A DNA stretch of 64,000 nucleotides from JAIOQJ01 sp963718635 (GCA_963718635.1 OY970367.1:1364001-1428000); one strand, 5' to 3'; numbered from the stretch's first letter, positions 27,783 to 37,168 are shown. Made by a program: numbers and translations. The notes: generated from the letters alone by a model not told the origin.

Positions 27783-28364
27783 TTAGATTTGACGACGACG
27801 CACCAAGGCCGTCGACGTCAGGGCAACACCAATGAGCGCAAGCGAACAGGGTTCTGGAACTCCGGGCACTGCGGCAACCGGAACGGGCGTGGACGTAATG
27901 TTGCTATCGGCTTGACCATCGACTTGGCAGTGAGTAAGAGCGGTGAACACGCCGGCGGCCGTCGACGCATATTGGGACTGAGCGGCGAAATCACCGAGCA
28001 TTGATTGCCCCGTTAATGTTGCAGGTCCCGTGTACGTCCAGGTCAAGTTCGTGATGGCGGGGTTGTCCGCCGGAAGAGTGCCGGCCGGCGTCGGCCCGCT
28101 CAAGGCACTGCTGAACTTGAAGTTGGCAGGCTGTATATTGCTGCCAGGCACGTAACCGCTGAAGTCGTAGATGGTAAAAAAATCGCCCGTCTTCAAAGTT
28201 GAATCGGATGTGAGAACGACGCCATAGTTGTAACGGTAGTCGGCATCGTTGAAAACAACATTTTGACTGTTCGGCAACAGGCCAGCGGATATTGGCGTTA
28301 CGGAGCCAAGGCAAAACCATGCGGAGACAAGCAACATCGTAAGCCGAAACGTCGAAAGCTTCAT
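27783..28364 (-). CDS. PEP-CTERM sorting domain protein, copy 2
   Basis: 193 residues beginning MKLSTFRLTMLLVSAWFCLG (signal peptide, cut near ISA). It shares with copy 1 the segments YGVVLTSDSTLKTGDFFTIY, NIQPANF, NLTWTYTG and FTALTHCQVDGQADSNI. The sorting signal is VPEPCSLALIGVALTSTALV with RRRQI at the end; Cys in VPEPC is unusual but tolerated. The two genes are a tandem duplication in the same orientation, now separated by the left copy of the large repeat, which begins within 10 bases of this stop. Confidence 0.8.
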   Translation of the reverse strand: MKLSTFRLTMLLVSAWFCLGSVTPISAGLLPNSQNVVFNDADYRYNYGVVLTSDSTLKTGDFFTIYDFSGYVPGSNIQPANFKFSSALSGPTPAGTLPADNPAITNLTWTYTGPATLTGQSMLGDFAAQSQYASTAAGVFTALTHCQVDGQADSNITSTPVPVAAVPGVPEPCSLALIGVALTSTALVRRRQI

Positions 28365-28663
28365 GCTGTACTCCTGAAAGGCTTCGCTTTGCTCGACTGA
28401 GTTTGGTCGTGAATAATGCACTTTTCAGCTGACCCGTGTGCGAGCACGGCCTGATCGCAAGGGGATGTCCCCAGCGGACGACGAGATAGTAGATTTTCCG
28501 CGGAAAAAGAGCAAGCCATGAATTTTTTGTAAACTTTGCCATCCCGGTTTCTTTAAATCGTGTAAAATAAATTCGTGATCGCTGATTGTTCTTTCCCGCC
28601 TTCTCGCAACTCGTCCAGCTAATTCTGCCCGCGACCGCTAACCCGAAAACAGGATCTTTGCTT
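28365..28663. other. Divergent intergenic region
   Basis: 299 bases between the PEP-CTERM gene and the DUF1552 gene, AT-richer than its surroundings near 28490-28580. Presumed promoters; no site recognised and no gene supported. Confidence 0.35.
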
Positions 28664-29997
28664 ATGTCGCGCTTCTCTCGCGCCGCCGGCTGTTACAGGG
28701 CGTTGGCACGGCGGTCGCCCTGCCGTGGCTTGAAGCAATGGGGCCGCTTACCACCTGGGCAGCCGGCGCATCGAAGACGCCTGCACCAAATCGCATGGCT
28801 ATCTTGTATGTGCCCAATGGCAAGAACATGGCGGATTGGACGCCTGCCAACGAAGGAGCGCTCGGCGAACTACCTGCGATCTTGCAACCGCTTGACGGCG
28901 TGAAGGGTTACATCAATGTTTTGACCGGATTGACTGCGGACAAGGCTCGCGCGCACGGCGATGGCGGCGGCGATCATGCCCGCGCCCTCGGCGCTTTCTT
29001 GACCGGCGCCCAACCGCGCAAAACCGATGGCGCCGACATCCGCGCGGGCATCTCCGTCGATCAGGTCGCCGCCGCCCGCATCGGCGACCGCACCCGGCTT
29101 GCCTCGCTGGAAATCGGCTGTGAAGCGGGCTCCATGGCAGGCAATTGCGATTCCGGCTATAGCTGCGTTTATACTTCCGCGATGGCCTGGCGCTCGGCCA
29201 CTCAACCATTGCCGAAAGAAGTGAATCCCAAGCTCGTCTTCGAACGTCTTTTTTCGAGCAAGCCCGATGCCGAACGGCAAAAGATCGATGCCCGGCGCAA
29301 GAGCATCCTCGATTTTGTTCGCAACGATTCGCGTGATCTGCAAAAGGATCTTGGCGCGAACGACCGCCGAAAACTGGACGAATACTTTTCATCGGTTCGC
29401 GATATCGAACTGCGCATCGAGCGGGCGGACAGGCTGCCGCCGGTTAAGACGCCCGACGTTAAAGTGCCGGCCGGCATCCCCGCCAGTTACGAAGAGCACA
29501 TCAAGCTCATGTACGATCTCATCGTTCTGGCTTTTCAAGCCGATGTGACGCGCATCACAACGTGCGTGCTCGCGAACGAAGGGAGCAACAAGCCGTATGC
29601 CTTCATCGGAGTTCCAGAAGGACACCACGATCTATCACACCACGGCAACGACAAAAAGAAGAAAGAGAAAATTCGAGACATTAATCTGTTTCACATCAAG
29701 CAGTTGGCTTATTTGCTTGGCAAATTGAAGAGCATTCCCGAAGGCGACGGCAATTTACTCGATCACTGCACCATCGCTTACGGCAGCGGCAACTCGGACG
29801 GCGATGCACACAACCACGACAATCTTCCCATCCTGACGGCCGGCAAAGGGTGCGGCACGATCAAGACAGGCCGACATTTGAAGTTCCCGAAAGAAACGCC
29901 GGTGAACAATCTTTGGCTCTCCATGCTCGACCGTATGGACGTCAAGGTTGCCAACATCGGCGACAGCACCGGCAGCTTGGCAGGTCTTGGTGGGTAA
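28664..29997 (+). CDS. DUF1552 protein with Tat-like signal (frameshift near 28682)
   Basis: About 445 residues of the DUF1552 family, abundant in planctomycetes. ATG 28664 gives MSRFSR; after a shift of two bases the frame continues RRRLLQGVGTAVALPWLEAM, together a twin-arginine-type export signal as usual in the family. Further family marks: PNRMAILYVPNGKNMADWTP, GDGGGDHARALGAFLTGAQP, GISVDQVAA, RTRLASLEIGCE, GHHDLSHHGND and IAYGSGNSDGDAHNHDNLPI. Its usual partner, a DUF1592/DUF1588 cytochrome-like gene, is not next to it here. Function unknown. Confidence 0.85.
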
Positions 29998-30061
29998 AAG
30001 ACTTCACAGGCGTGAGATTAGTGTTCGTCAGGTCGATGTTTTTGAAATTTGCAAAGCAGCA

Positions 30062-30811
30062 TTAAGTCCCGCAGACCGGACAATCGAGTCGCCTTTGCAG
30101 GCGAATGACGCGGAAGCGCATGTCGCGCAGATCGAACGTCAACAGCCGATCGGTCAGCGGCTCGCCGATTCGGCAGATTAGCTTGATTGCCTCCATGGCG
30201 CCAAGGCAGCCAACGGTTCCCGATACAGCGCCAAACACTGGGAACTGTCTTTTCCAAACTTCCGGCTCGACCGGCACGCGACAGGCTAAACAGGCGCTGC
30301 CTGGCAGCGTGGTTGTGACCTGACCCGTCAGTTCGTACATCGCGCAGTCGATGATCGGCTTGCCTTGCCGAACCGCTTGTTCGTTCAGCAGAAAGCGTTC
30401 GGGGAACAACGGCGCACAACTAACGACGATATCCGCTTGTTTAACCAGTTGTTTGGCATTTGATGTTGAAACGTTTTCCGGCACGGCAACGATTTCAACG
30501 CGAGGGTTGAGTTCGCGCAGTGTGCGGGCTGCGCAATCAACGCGTGAAGTTCCCAGGGCGGAATGCCGCATGAGAAGCTGGCGATTCAAATCGGCAGGTT
30601 TGACATTCCCGGCATGGGCGAGCACGAGCTTGCCCACGCCCGCGGCCGCCAACTCATACGCAACCAGACCGCCAAGGCCGCCGACGCGCGAAATGAGAAC
30701 GCTGGCGCCCTTCAACCTGCGCTGGCCCTCTTCACCGATATCCGGCACCCACATCTGCCATTCGTAGACCGCACGTTCGTCGTCTGTCAGCGCGGGAAGA
30801 GTACCGATCAT
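30062..30811 (-). CDS. ThiF/MoeB/HesA family adenylyltransferase
   Basis: 249-residue E1-like enzyme expected to adenylate the C-terminal Gly-Gly of a ubiquitin-fold sulfur carrier. Seen: nucleotide loop SRVGGLGGLVAYELAAAGVG, AHAGNVKPADLNRQLLMR (the conserved D.....NLNRQ element), two zinc CxxC pairs (CLACR and CPVCGT), and GTVGCLGAMEAIKLI. Its ATG follows at once after the stop of the MoaD-like gene, a strong sign that this carrier is its substrate. Molybdopterin synthesis is the likely pathway, thiamine or another sulfur pathway the alternative; MoaE is not in the window. Confidence 0.85.
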   Translation of the reverse strand: MIGTLPALTDDERAVYEWQMWVPDIGEEGQRRLKGASVLISRVGGLGGLVAYELAAAGVGKLVLAHAGNVKPADLNRQLLMRHSALGTSRVDCAARTLRELNPRVEIVAVPENVSTSNAKQLVKQADIVVSCAPLFPERFLLNEQAVRQGKPIIDCAMYELTGQVTTTLPGSACLACRVPVEPEVWKRQFPVFGAVSGTVGCLGAMEAIKLICRIGEPLTDRLLTFDLRDMRFRVIRLQRRLDCPVCGT

Positions 30812-31090
30812 TCAGCCTCCGGAGACGGGCGGGATCACGAGGATCTCGTCACCCTCGCTCAACTGGACATCCTGTTGCGCGGTAAGTTGTCGATCTCCCA
30901 CCGCGATTAAGACGCTCCCAGACAGTTGTCCATCCGAGGTGAGCAGCAGCGTCATCAGTCGGCCGCCTCTTGCGATCGCGAGATCGGTAACCAATCGCTT
31001 GGCAGACGTAGGCGCTTCCACTTGAAGCACTTCGCGCGCAACGCCCGCGCTTTCACGCGCGGAACCGAAGTATTCGATTGTAACCCGCAT
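30812..31090 (-). CDS. MoaD/ThiS-like sulfur carrier protein
   Basis: 92 residues with the beta-grasp layout MRVTIEYFGSARESAGVARE ... LSEGDEILVIPPVSGG. The terminal Gly-Gly is the site of thiocarboxylation. IEYFGSARE resembles the MoaD start (xxxFAxxRE), favouring molybdopterin synthase small subunit over ThiS. Directly abuts the downstream MoeB/ThiF-like gene (no intervening base). Confidence 0.8.
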   Translation of the reverse strand: MRVTIEYFGSARESAGVAREVLQVEAPTSAKRLVTDLAIARGGRLMTLLLTSDGQLSGSVLIAVGDRQLTAQQDVQLSEGDEILVIPPVSGG

Positions 31091-31105
31091 AATAAACTCG
31101 ATAAG

Positions 31106-31158
31106 CTCGCTGGCACTTCAGGCTCGTGTTATTCTTTGCTGGCGCTTCAGGCTTGTGA
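31106..31158. repeat. Intergenic repeat with TTCAGGCTtGTG words
   Basis: Two direct units, CGCTGGCACTTCAGGCTCGTG and TGCTGGCGCTTCAGGCTTGTG in 20-base cores, lie 27 bases apart. Related words occur in the longer palindromic cluster at 35341-35460. Confidence 0.5.
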
Positions 31159-31247
31159 CTCAGTTAGACCCATTGCCAGGGCCCGGGGCCGCACTCGCTA
31201 ACGCTAACAACGAACGACAACTGGCAGTCCGCTACACCTAACATACA

Positions 31248-32280
31248 ATGCCACTATCGAGCCTGCCTAACCCTTTGGCTCGCTTCTCGTCCAGCGAGGA
31301 AGGCATGCAGGGATTGAACGGTGCTGCTTCGGTTTCGAACCAAACCTCTACTCCCGATACTTTGTCTCGGCTTCAAGCAAGCATCAGCGCGGTGCTTCTA
31401 GGCAAAGAGGATGTAATCAGGCTGGCGCTGATCGCTCTGCTTGCAGATGGTCACCTTCTTCTCGAAGATGTGCCCGGTGTTGGCAAAACCCTGCTGGCGA
31501 AGGCACTTGCCCGCAGCATCGACTGTAAGTTCCAGCGGATCCAGTTCACGCCGGATTTATTACCCGGTGATCTTCTGGGAACCAGCATTTTTCATCAACC
31601 GACCGGCCGATTCGTGTTTCAGCCCGGGCCGATCTTTGCACAAATTGTATTGGCCGACGAGATCAACCGAGCGACGCCGAGGACCCAGTCTGCTTTATTG
31701 GAAGCGATGAGCGAGCGTCAGGTGACGCTCGATGGCGAAACGCGACGCCTGGGCCCTCCGTTCTTCGTTGTAGCAACTCAAAATCCTTACGAGTTCGAAG
31801 GAACGTACCCGTTGCCCGAAAGCCAGCTCGATCGCTTCCTGCTTCGCGTTCGGCTCGGCTATCCCGATAGGTCGGCGGAGCGCGATCTTCTGCTTCAACA
31901 TCGTCAAGGCGAGCCGATCGAACAGATGAAATCGGTGGCTACAGCCATCGAAATAACTGCGCGTGCAGGATCGCGTCCGCACGATCAAAATGGCCGAACC
32001 GTTGACGGAATACCTTCTCGAGTTGATTGAAGCGACCCGGCGGCATCCCGATATTGTTTTAGGGGCGAGCACGCGTGCGGCTCTCGGTCTTTACCGGGCC
32101 TGCCAGGCAGCCGCCTTTGTCGCAGGCCGCGACTATGCCATTCCTGACGACGTGAAGCAGCTGGCGATTCCTGTTCTCGCCCATCGGCTGCTGTCGAAGC
32201 GCTGGTCGCAGGGATTGCGCGATGACGCCGCAACCACAGCGCTTACGGAGATCCTGGAAAAAACTACCGTCCCTGTATGA
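31248..32280 (+). CDS. MoxR family AAA+ ATPase (frameshift near 31958)
   Basis: About 344-residue MoxR-type chaperone ATPase. Walker A EDVPGVGKTLLAKAL, Walker B VLADEINRATP, sensor-1 VVATQNPYEFEGTYPLPESQ and LDRFLLR (arginine finger region) are all visible. Near 31958 one extra base breaks the frame between AIEI and VQDRVRTIKMAEPLTEYLLE; the second frame completes the lid domain (GASTRAALGLYRACQAAAFV, DYAIPDDVKQLAIPVLAHRL). MoxR genes usually stand upstream of DUF58 and VWA-domain genes; here a kinase gene follows, so the partner set is missing or elsewhere. Confidence 0.85.
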
Positions 32281-32349
32281 ATAGGCTGAGTTGCAAGCCC
32301 AGCGTCTTGCAGCATGATCAATATCTAACCAATCGCCTTGGTCATACAC

Positions 32350-33246
32350 ATGGCGCTCTTGTTCCTCGGCTCTGCAAACGTGGATCTGACTTTTCGCCTT
32401 GCCGCTATGCCGAGGCTTGGCGTAACTGAGGTTTGCCCTTATCAACTCGGCTTTGGGGGCAAGGGCGCCAACCAGGCGGTGCAGGCAGCGCGATTAGGAG
32501 CGAGTGTCGCTTTTTGCGGCAAGGTCGGCGACGACCCTTTCGGCCCGGCGATCATCGCTCAATTGCAGCAAGAGGGCATTTCAACCGAACATGTTACAAC
32601 GGCATCGGGAGTAAATACGGGAACAGCCGTTATCCTCGTCGATCCCATGGGGCAGAACAGCATCATTACGCATGCGGGGCCAAATGTACATCTGACAACC
32701 GAAGACATTCAGCAAGCTGCTTCCTCGATCAAGTCGGCTGAACTCTTTGTTAGTACGCTCGAAGTTCATGCTGAGCCCTTGCGCCTTGCTCTGCAAACGG
32801 CGCGGTCCAATGGAGTGCGCACGCTGCTCAATCCCGCGCCTCCTGTATCCTTTCCGCACGATCTGCTTAAGCTTGTCGATATCTGCGTGCCAAACGAGTC
32901 CGAGCTAGCGGCGCTGACCGGTTTGCCGGTGCAAACAATTGATGACCTGCGGACGGCTTCAATAGCCTTGAAAAGAAAGGGGCCTCGCGCGGTTGTAGTC
33001 ACTCTGGGCCACCGGGGCGCGATAATAGTCGACGAGGATGGTCAAGAATTTGTTGCCGGGACAGCAGTGAAGACCGTGGATACGAGCGGCGCCGGCGATT
33101 CCTTCATAGGAGCGCTCGCAGTTGGCTTGGCAGAAGGTCGATCGCTCCGTGAGGCCGCGAAGTTTGCCAATGTGGTGGCTTCCTTCAGCGTGACACGACT
33201 CGGCACCCAAGCTTCCTACGCGACACGTGCCGAGTTTATGGAATGA
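32350..33246 (+). CDS. rbsK: PfkB family carbohydrate kinase, ribokinase-like
   Basis: 298 residues. Phosphorylates a sugar, probably ribose, at the 5 position using ATP. PfkB signature 1 is GFGGKGANQAVQAARLG and signature 2 is DTSGAGDSFIGALAVGL, containing the catalytic Asp (GAGD). The N-terminal FLGSANVDLTFRL and GVNTGTAVILVD fit ribokinases better than fructokinases. ATG 32350 is chosen; a TTG four codons upstream is the alternative. No ribose transporter or Rbs regulator is nearby, so ribose specificity rests on sequence resemblance alone. Confidence 0.75.
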   Translation: MALLFLGSANVDLTFRLAAMPRLGVTEVCPYQLGFGGKGANQAVQAARLGASVAFCGKVGDDPFGPAIIAQLQQEGISTEHVTTASGVNTGTAVILVDPMGQNSIITHAGPNVHLTTEDIQQAASSIKSAELFVSTLEVHAEPLRLALQTARSNGVRTLLNPAPPVSFPHDLLKLVDICVPNESELAALTGLPVQTIDDLRTASIALKRKGPRAVVVTLGHRGAIIVDEDGQEFVAGTAVKTVDTSGAGDSFIGALAVGLAEGRSLREAAKFANVVASFSVTRLGTQASYATRAEFME

Positions 33247-33248
33247 GC

Positions 33249-33299
33249 TTCGTAGGTGTTCGGGTGGGTTTCGCAAAGCGTTCACCCACCCTACGAACT
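33249..33299. terminator. Hairpin after the kinase gene
   Basis: Inverted arms TTCGTAGG...GGGTGGG and CCCACCCTACGAA form a strong imperfect stem 3 bases after the kinase stop. It resembles dispersed GTAGGGTGGG repeats and could end transcription, though no T-run follows. Confidence 0.5.
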
Positions 33300-33332
33300 A
33301 CGAACTGAAACAAATCACTCAAACGCGTCGGG

Positions 33333-33635
33333 TTAGCGATCCAGAGCCGAGCGAACAGCGGCGGCTTCGGTATCGCCGACCCCTTCGACGACTCCGGTAG
33401 GCAACGTACATTCAAAACGAAATTTGGTCCCCAGCCTTTCCAATTGAAAGCGGGACGCTCCTAGGCGTTCAAGCCGATCGCGCAAAAGATTCCAATCGAG
33501 CTTTGGCTCGGGTTTATACAAGCGAATTCCGAGTTCTTCCGGCGCAGGCAGGTAGAGTTTGGCCGGAACGGGTTCAGGGCTTTGCCCGCGCCAGCGGCGG
33601 TCTTTGCGGCGCAACCGGTCGAGGTACATAAGCAT
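33333..33635 (-). CDS. Uncharacterised small protein
   Basis: 100 residues, MLMYLDRLRRKDRRWRGQSP then PVPAKLYLPAPEELGIRLYK and a helix-rich C-terminus DRLERLGASRFQLERLGTKF. Basic N-terminus, no membrane segment. The longer frame to 33719 adds low-similarity sequence, so ATG 33635 (or 33629) is preferred. I do not recognise the family; the protein-like composition and position between two intergenic palindromes are the only support. Confidence 0.45.
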   Translation of the reverse strand: MLMYLDRLRRKDRRWRGQSPEPVPAKLYLPAPEELGIRLYKPEPKLDWNLLRDRLERLGASRFQLERLGTKFRFECTLPTGVVEGVGDTEAAAVRSALDR

Positions 33636-33761
33636 AGGGCATGGGATAAGGCACGGAGACCGACGAACCGTCGATCGGGATGGGACAGGGCCCAACAGGT
33701 CCTCACCCTGCCCCGGCACGACCTGGAAGCAGCAAGAACCAAAGACTTAGCGCCACGGGTA

Positions 33762-33992
33762 AAAGAGCAATGCTTCGCATGGGCGGGGATATAAACCTGA
33801 TTCAGCAACAAGGGAAGAGCATTTTGTGTTTACAAAATGTTTGCGTGCGCCAACTCCTTCTGGTGTTTCTGGCGAGCGGCGCGGCGTAAGCCCGCCATGT
33901 GTTCGGAACCACGGCGGGCTTACGCCACGCCGCTCGCCAGAATCCGTTGGCGCACCCGCAGCTAACAAAGATTATGAGATTGCTCTTTTTCT
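33762..33992. repeat. Nested palindromic cluster
   Basis: Outermost arms AAAAGAGCAAT (from about 33762) and ATTGCTCTTTTT (to about 33991) enclose a short hairpin CATTTTGT-GTTT-ACAAAATG? (33820-33839), arms TGCG.GCGCCAAC / GTTGGCGCA, and a central palindrome 33870-33940 with arms GGCGAGCGGCGCGGCGTAAG / CTTACGCCACGCCGCTCGCC. The remaining parts of the gap 33636-34076 show no gene. The nested design suggests an inserted non-autonomous element or stacked insertions. Confidence 0.6.
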
Positions 33993-34076
33993 AACGAGCC
34001 GAATTGATTAAACTTCCGCAGCTCGCAGCTTACGAAAACTCGCCGGTATTCACTCGCTTCGGATGGATCCGATCAC

Positions 34077-35321
34077 ATGCCTCTGCCGATTCAAAATCTC
34101 TGTCACTCGTTGCGCAAGAACGGTGTTGCGCGTTTCATGGAACATTTTCAGGAAAAGTTTCCTGATTCACACATGAAAGACCTGGTAATGGAGTCCTCGG
34201 GACCAGGCCGACAGGTTGAAATCTTCGGCCGACGCGTCATCAACTTCGGCTCGGACAGTTTTCTTGGCCTCGATCAAGATCCCCGAGTAAAAGAAGCAAT
34301 CGTCCGGGGTGTGGAAAAATGGGGCACGCATAACGGGTCATCCCGTGCCTTCACCAGCGTGCGGGCAAACATCGAAGCGGAAGAGAAAATCGCTGCTTGG
34401 CTGGGCATGGAGGCAGCGCTTATCTATCCTTCCGTGACGTTAGCGAACGCGGGCGCCATTCCCGGCCTGGTCACCAAAGCCGATGTGATCGTGGCCGACG
34501 AGTATGCCCACAACTCGATTCACGAAGGCAATAAAATTGCCAAAGCGAACGGAACACGCACCTTCGTGTTCCGCCACAACGATGCAGAACATTTGGAAAC
34601 GACACTGCAAGCCGCTCGGCCCTACAAGCACGCGTTGATCACCGTGGACGGCGTTTACAGCATGAGCGGGCAGCTGCCGCCGCTGCAAGAACTGCTCGAT
34701 GTTTCGCGTCGGAATGATGCCGTCCTCTATGTCGATGATGCACACGGCACCGGAGTGCTCGGCAAGAATGGCCGCGGCACTGTTTACGATCATCTTGGCA
34801 CATACGACAACATGTTTATCGTCGGGTCGTTGTCGAAGGCGTTCTCTTGTTTGGGCGGCTTTGTCGGCTGTCCCAAAGAATTCAAACAACTGTTGAAGAT
34901 CCGCTCGAACAGCTATATCTTTGGCGGACCCGTGGCGCCTTGTTATCTCGAAGGGGTTTGCGCGGTTCTCGATATTCTGATGTCGCACGAGTACGAATGG
35001 ATCAAAGCCCGCCTTCAGGCAAACTTGGAATTGCTGATGGCCGGGCTGCAGGAGCTTGGCGTCATCGTCCTCGGCGGCTTGACGCCGATTGTGTCGATTT
35101 TGGTTGGCGATGAGGAAGCGACCCTTCAGGCAGGCAAGTATCTGTTTGATCGCGGCTATTATGTGCAGTCGGTCACCTTCCCCGCGGTCCCCTACCACGC
35201 CGGAGTGATTCGCATTCAGGTGAATGCGAATCACGAAAGCTCACAGATTCAGGGCCTTCTCGGGGCGCTGGCAGAGCTTGGTTCTTTCATGTCGCTGCCC
35301 GAAATGAATCAGGCGGCGTGA
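34077..35321 (+). CDS. Alpha-oxoamine synthase-like aminotransferase (class I/II fold)
   Basis: 414-residue PLP enzyme of the 8-amino-7-oxononanoate synthase / 2-amino-3-ketobutyrate CoA ligase / serine palmitoyltransferase group, which condense an amino acid with an acyl-CoA. Seen: NFGSDSFLGL, GTHNGSSRAFTS, DEYAHNSIHEG, YVDDAHGTGVLG, and the PLP lysine in GSLSKAFSCLGGF. The match does not separate BioF, Kbl and Spt; no biotin or threonine catabolism genes are adjacent. The extended N-terminus (about 40 residues before the core) resembles SPT-like members. Confidence 0.8.
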   Translation: MPLPIQNLCHSLRKNGVARFMEHFQEKFPDSHMKDLVMESSGPGRQVEIFGRRVINFGSDSFLGLDQDPRVKEAIVRGVEKWGTHNGSSRAFTSVRANIEAEEKIAAWLGMEAALIYPSVTLANAGAIPGLVTKADVIVADEYAHNSIHEGNKIAKANGTRTFVFRHNDAEHLETTLQAARPYKHALITVDGVYSMSGQLPPLQELLDVSRRNDAVLYVDDAHGTGVLGKNGRGTVYDHLGTYDNMFIVGSLSKAFSCLGGFVGCPKEFKQLLKIRSNSYIFGGPVAPCYLEGVCAVLDILMSHEYEWIKARLQANLELLMAGLQELGVIVLGGLTPIVSILVGDEEATLQAGKYLFDRGYYVQSVTFPAVPYHAGVIRIQVNANHESSQIQGLLGALAELGSFMSLPEMNQAA

Positions 35322-35340
35322 AACGCTTATTCATAGAAAC

Positions 35341-35460
35341 CTAAAGCGCAATCACAAGCCTAAAGCCCCAGCGAAGAAACTTTCTTCGCTGGCTAAAGTG
35401 CGATGATAAGCCTGAAGCGCGAGCGAAGAGAGTTTCTTCTCTCGCGCTTCAGGCTTGTAG
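35341..35460. repeat. Palindromic repeat cluster (AAGCCTGAAGCGC type)
   Basis: Two palindromes in series: AGCGAAGAAA-ct-TTTCTTCGCT (about 35372-35393) flanked by AAGCCTAAAGCCCC / GGCTAAAG, and GAAGCGCGAGCGAAGAGA / TCTTCTCTCGCGCTTC (about 35413-35452) flanked by AAGCCT / AGGCTT. It fills the space between the convergent aminotransferase and DUF3500 genes and may serve as a bidirectional terminator. Confidence 0.65.
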
Positions 35461-35509
35461 CGGCTTCTTTCGAATTCTGAAATCGATCTCGGTGTAGCAA
35501 TTCTCGGCA

Positions 35510-36544
35510 TCAAAGCCCAAAATCACTCGGTAAATGTCGCCAGACGCTATGAATATGGTTGGCAGGATTACCAGCGCCATCCTCCTGGACGTTCAAAAAC
35601 TCCACGAGGAACGTCGGCCCATGTACGCGGTAGGTGTAAGGCTTACCAGGCGTCGGATCGCCGCCGTAGGCGAAGAAGATCTTATCCGCGCCCGCTTCCT
35701 TCACCTGGGCCAGTTCGCTGTTGCCGATGGCGGCCGGGAGCCGATCGGTGTAAGCCTTCACGAGCTTCATCAGCTGCGCTTTTTGCTCATCGCTTAATTT
35801 GGAAGCGGCAATGCCGACTGGCTTTCCGGGGTCGGCCGTGGGCACTTTCTCTTTCACTTCCGGTAATTGCATCGCCTGGTGCGAAACAGTTTTTTGCTCT
35901 TCGTTGAGCCCCTTGATCAGGTCGCGAGCGTAGTCCTCAATCTCCGGAAGCGCTCGCTGCCCTTTCTTAGCGCCTGCTTTGATTTCGGCAGGGTTAGCGC
36001 CAAAAAGGAATGGAGTCACGGAAGCAATTTGGCCGCGGTCGATAGTGAAATTCACCGAAAGATGGTGCCCTTCAAACCGCCATCCCCATTTGCCTGTCTT
36101 CGAGGGCGTGCCAAAGATACTGACGAAGTACCATTCCGAATTGCGGATCATTCCATTCTTTTTCGCCGGCTCGATCTCCTTGAGGATATTCTCAAGGCTC
36201 ATGATCGTAGTCGCCTGGTTATAGCCGCTATTACTTGTTCCGGAACGAAGCAGCTCTAATGCAAGTTTCCGCTGCTCGGGTTTGAGGTCTTCAAAGGGCA
36301 GGCCGAGACGGGTATACGTTTTCGTGGAGTTGTTCTGCTGAGGGGTGAAGAACCAAGTCTGGCGATGTTTGTCGTCGAAATCGAATGAGGCTTTCTTCTT
36401 CTGCTCGTCGCTCAACGACGCAAGGAACTTTTCGGCGGTGTCCGCCATCACGGTCGAGACGGGGGCCGCCTCTTGTGAAACAACCGCAATGCCGACAAAT
36501 CCGCCGAGCGCGGCCAAAAGCAGGAAGGGACGCAGGAGCTTCAT
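35510..36544 (-). CDS. DUF3500 secreted protein
   Basis: 344 residues of the DUF3500 family. Signal peptide MKLLRPFLLLAALGGFVGIA; then FLASLSDEQKKKASFDFDDK, NSGYNQATTIMSLENIL, YFVSIFGTPSKTGKWGWRFE, GHHLSVNFTIDRGQIASVTP FLFG in outline, and the C-terminal FLVEFLNVQEDGAGNPANHI, HSVWRHLPSDFG. These are the family's conserved blocks (GWRxEGHHLSxNF; N.HxHxVWRdp..DFG), the latter histidine-rich. GGAGAAGG lies 6 bases before ATG 36544. Enzymatic function unknown. Confidence 0.85.
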   Translation of the reverse strand: MKLLRPFLLLAALGGFVGIAVVSQEAAPVSTVMADTAEKFLASLSDEQKKKASFDFDDKHRQTWFFTPQQNNSTKTYTRLGLPFEDLKPEQRKLALELLRSGTSNSGYNQATTIMSLENILKEIEPAKKNGMIRNSEWYFVSIFGTPSKTGKWGWRFEGHHLSVNFTIDRGQIASVTPFLFGANPAEIKAGAKKGQRALPEIEDYARDLIKGLNEEQKTVSHQAMQLPEVKEKVPTADPGKPVGIAASKLSDEQKAQLMKLVKAYTDRLPAAIGNSELAQVKEAGADKIFFAYGGDPTPGKPYTYRVHGPTFLVEFLNVQEDGAGNPANHIHSVWRHLPSDFGL

Positions 36545-36625
36545 GGCGCCTTCTCCAAAGTTGACGGAACAGATTAAGGACAGATTAGGCGGATAGAAGC
36601 GTGAAGGAAACAGGGATCAGAAAAA

Positions 36626-37168
36626 TTAAGCGACGTGAGTCATCTCACTGGATGACTGAGCGGAATGCGGAGGGGCATCAAGGGTAGCCGCTCCGGAGCG
36701 CATGACGAAAACCACTTTGCGGCTGCCTACCGTGATCTCATCGCCATCCGTGAGCCAGGTGGACCCGGTGAATTTACGGCCGTTGATACGTGTGCCGTTC
36801 TTGGAAGCAATATCGTAAAGCTCAATCGACATATTGCTGTGAACGACGATCGCACAATGCCGGCGGGAGACGGTATCGTCTTCGAGGATGACATCGTTAT
36901 CGGGTAGGCGGCCGACGCTGTTCAGGCCGATCTTCAGAACGATTTGCCGGCCGTGGATGAGAAGCCAACAGCTGGTGTTTGGTATGCCAAAGGACGACCC
37001 GCTTGTGCCGGCAAAGGTTTTATCCTTGGGACCGATCGGTGTAGAGTCGAGATCGCCGAGAAGTGTTTTTTCGCCGATAGCGCCTTCGACCCGGTTCCTT
37101 GCCCGACGAAAATCTTCACGCCGTGGATCGGCGTCGAGGTGGACACTCTGTAGTCGGGGATCAGTCAT
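36626..37168 (-). CDS. FHA domain protein
   Basis: 180 residues with one forkhead-associated domain (about residues 75-155), a phosphothreonine-peptide reader. Core motifs GLNSVGRLPDNDVILEDDTV, SRRHCAIV and DIASKNGTRING hold the conserved Arg, Ser, His and Asn used for phosphopeptide binding. The N-terminal 70 residues are polar and probably disordered; the last 20 are Ser-rich. ATG 37168 is preferred to 37213. No Ser/Thr kinase gene is in the window, so the partner is unknown. Confidence 0.85.
   Translation of the reverse strand: MTDPRLQSVHLDADPRREDFRRARNRVEGAIGEKTLLGDLDSTPIGPKDKTFAGTSGSSFGIPNTSCWLLIHGRQIVLKIGLNSVGRLPDNDVILEDDTVSRRHCAIVVHSNMSIELYDIASKNGTRINGRKFTGSTWLTDGDEITVGSRKVVFVMRSGAATLDAPPHSAQSSSEMTHVA

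Noticed and set aside
34440..35234. 264-codon minus-strand open frame
   Set aside because: Antisense of the PLP aminotransferase, whose motifs are clear on the plus strand.
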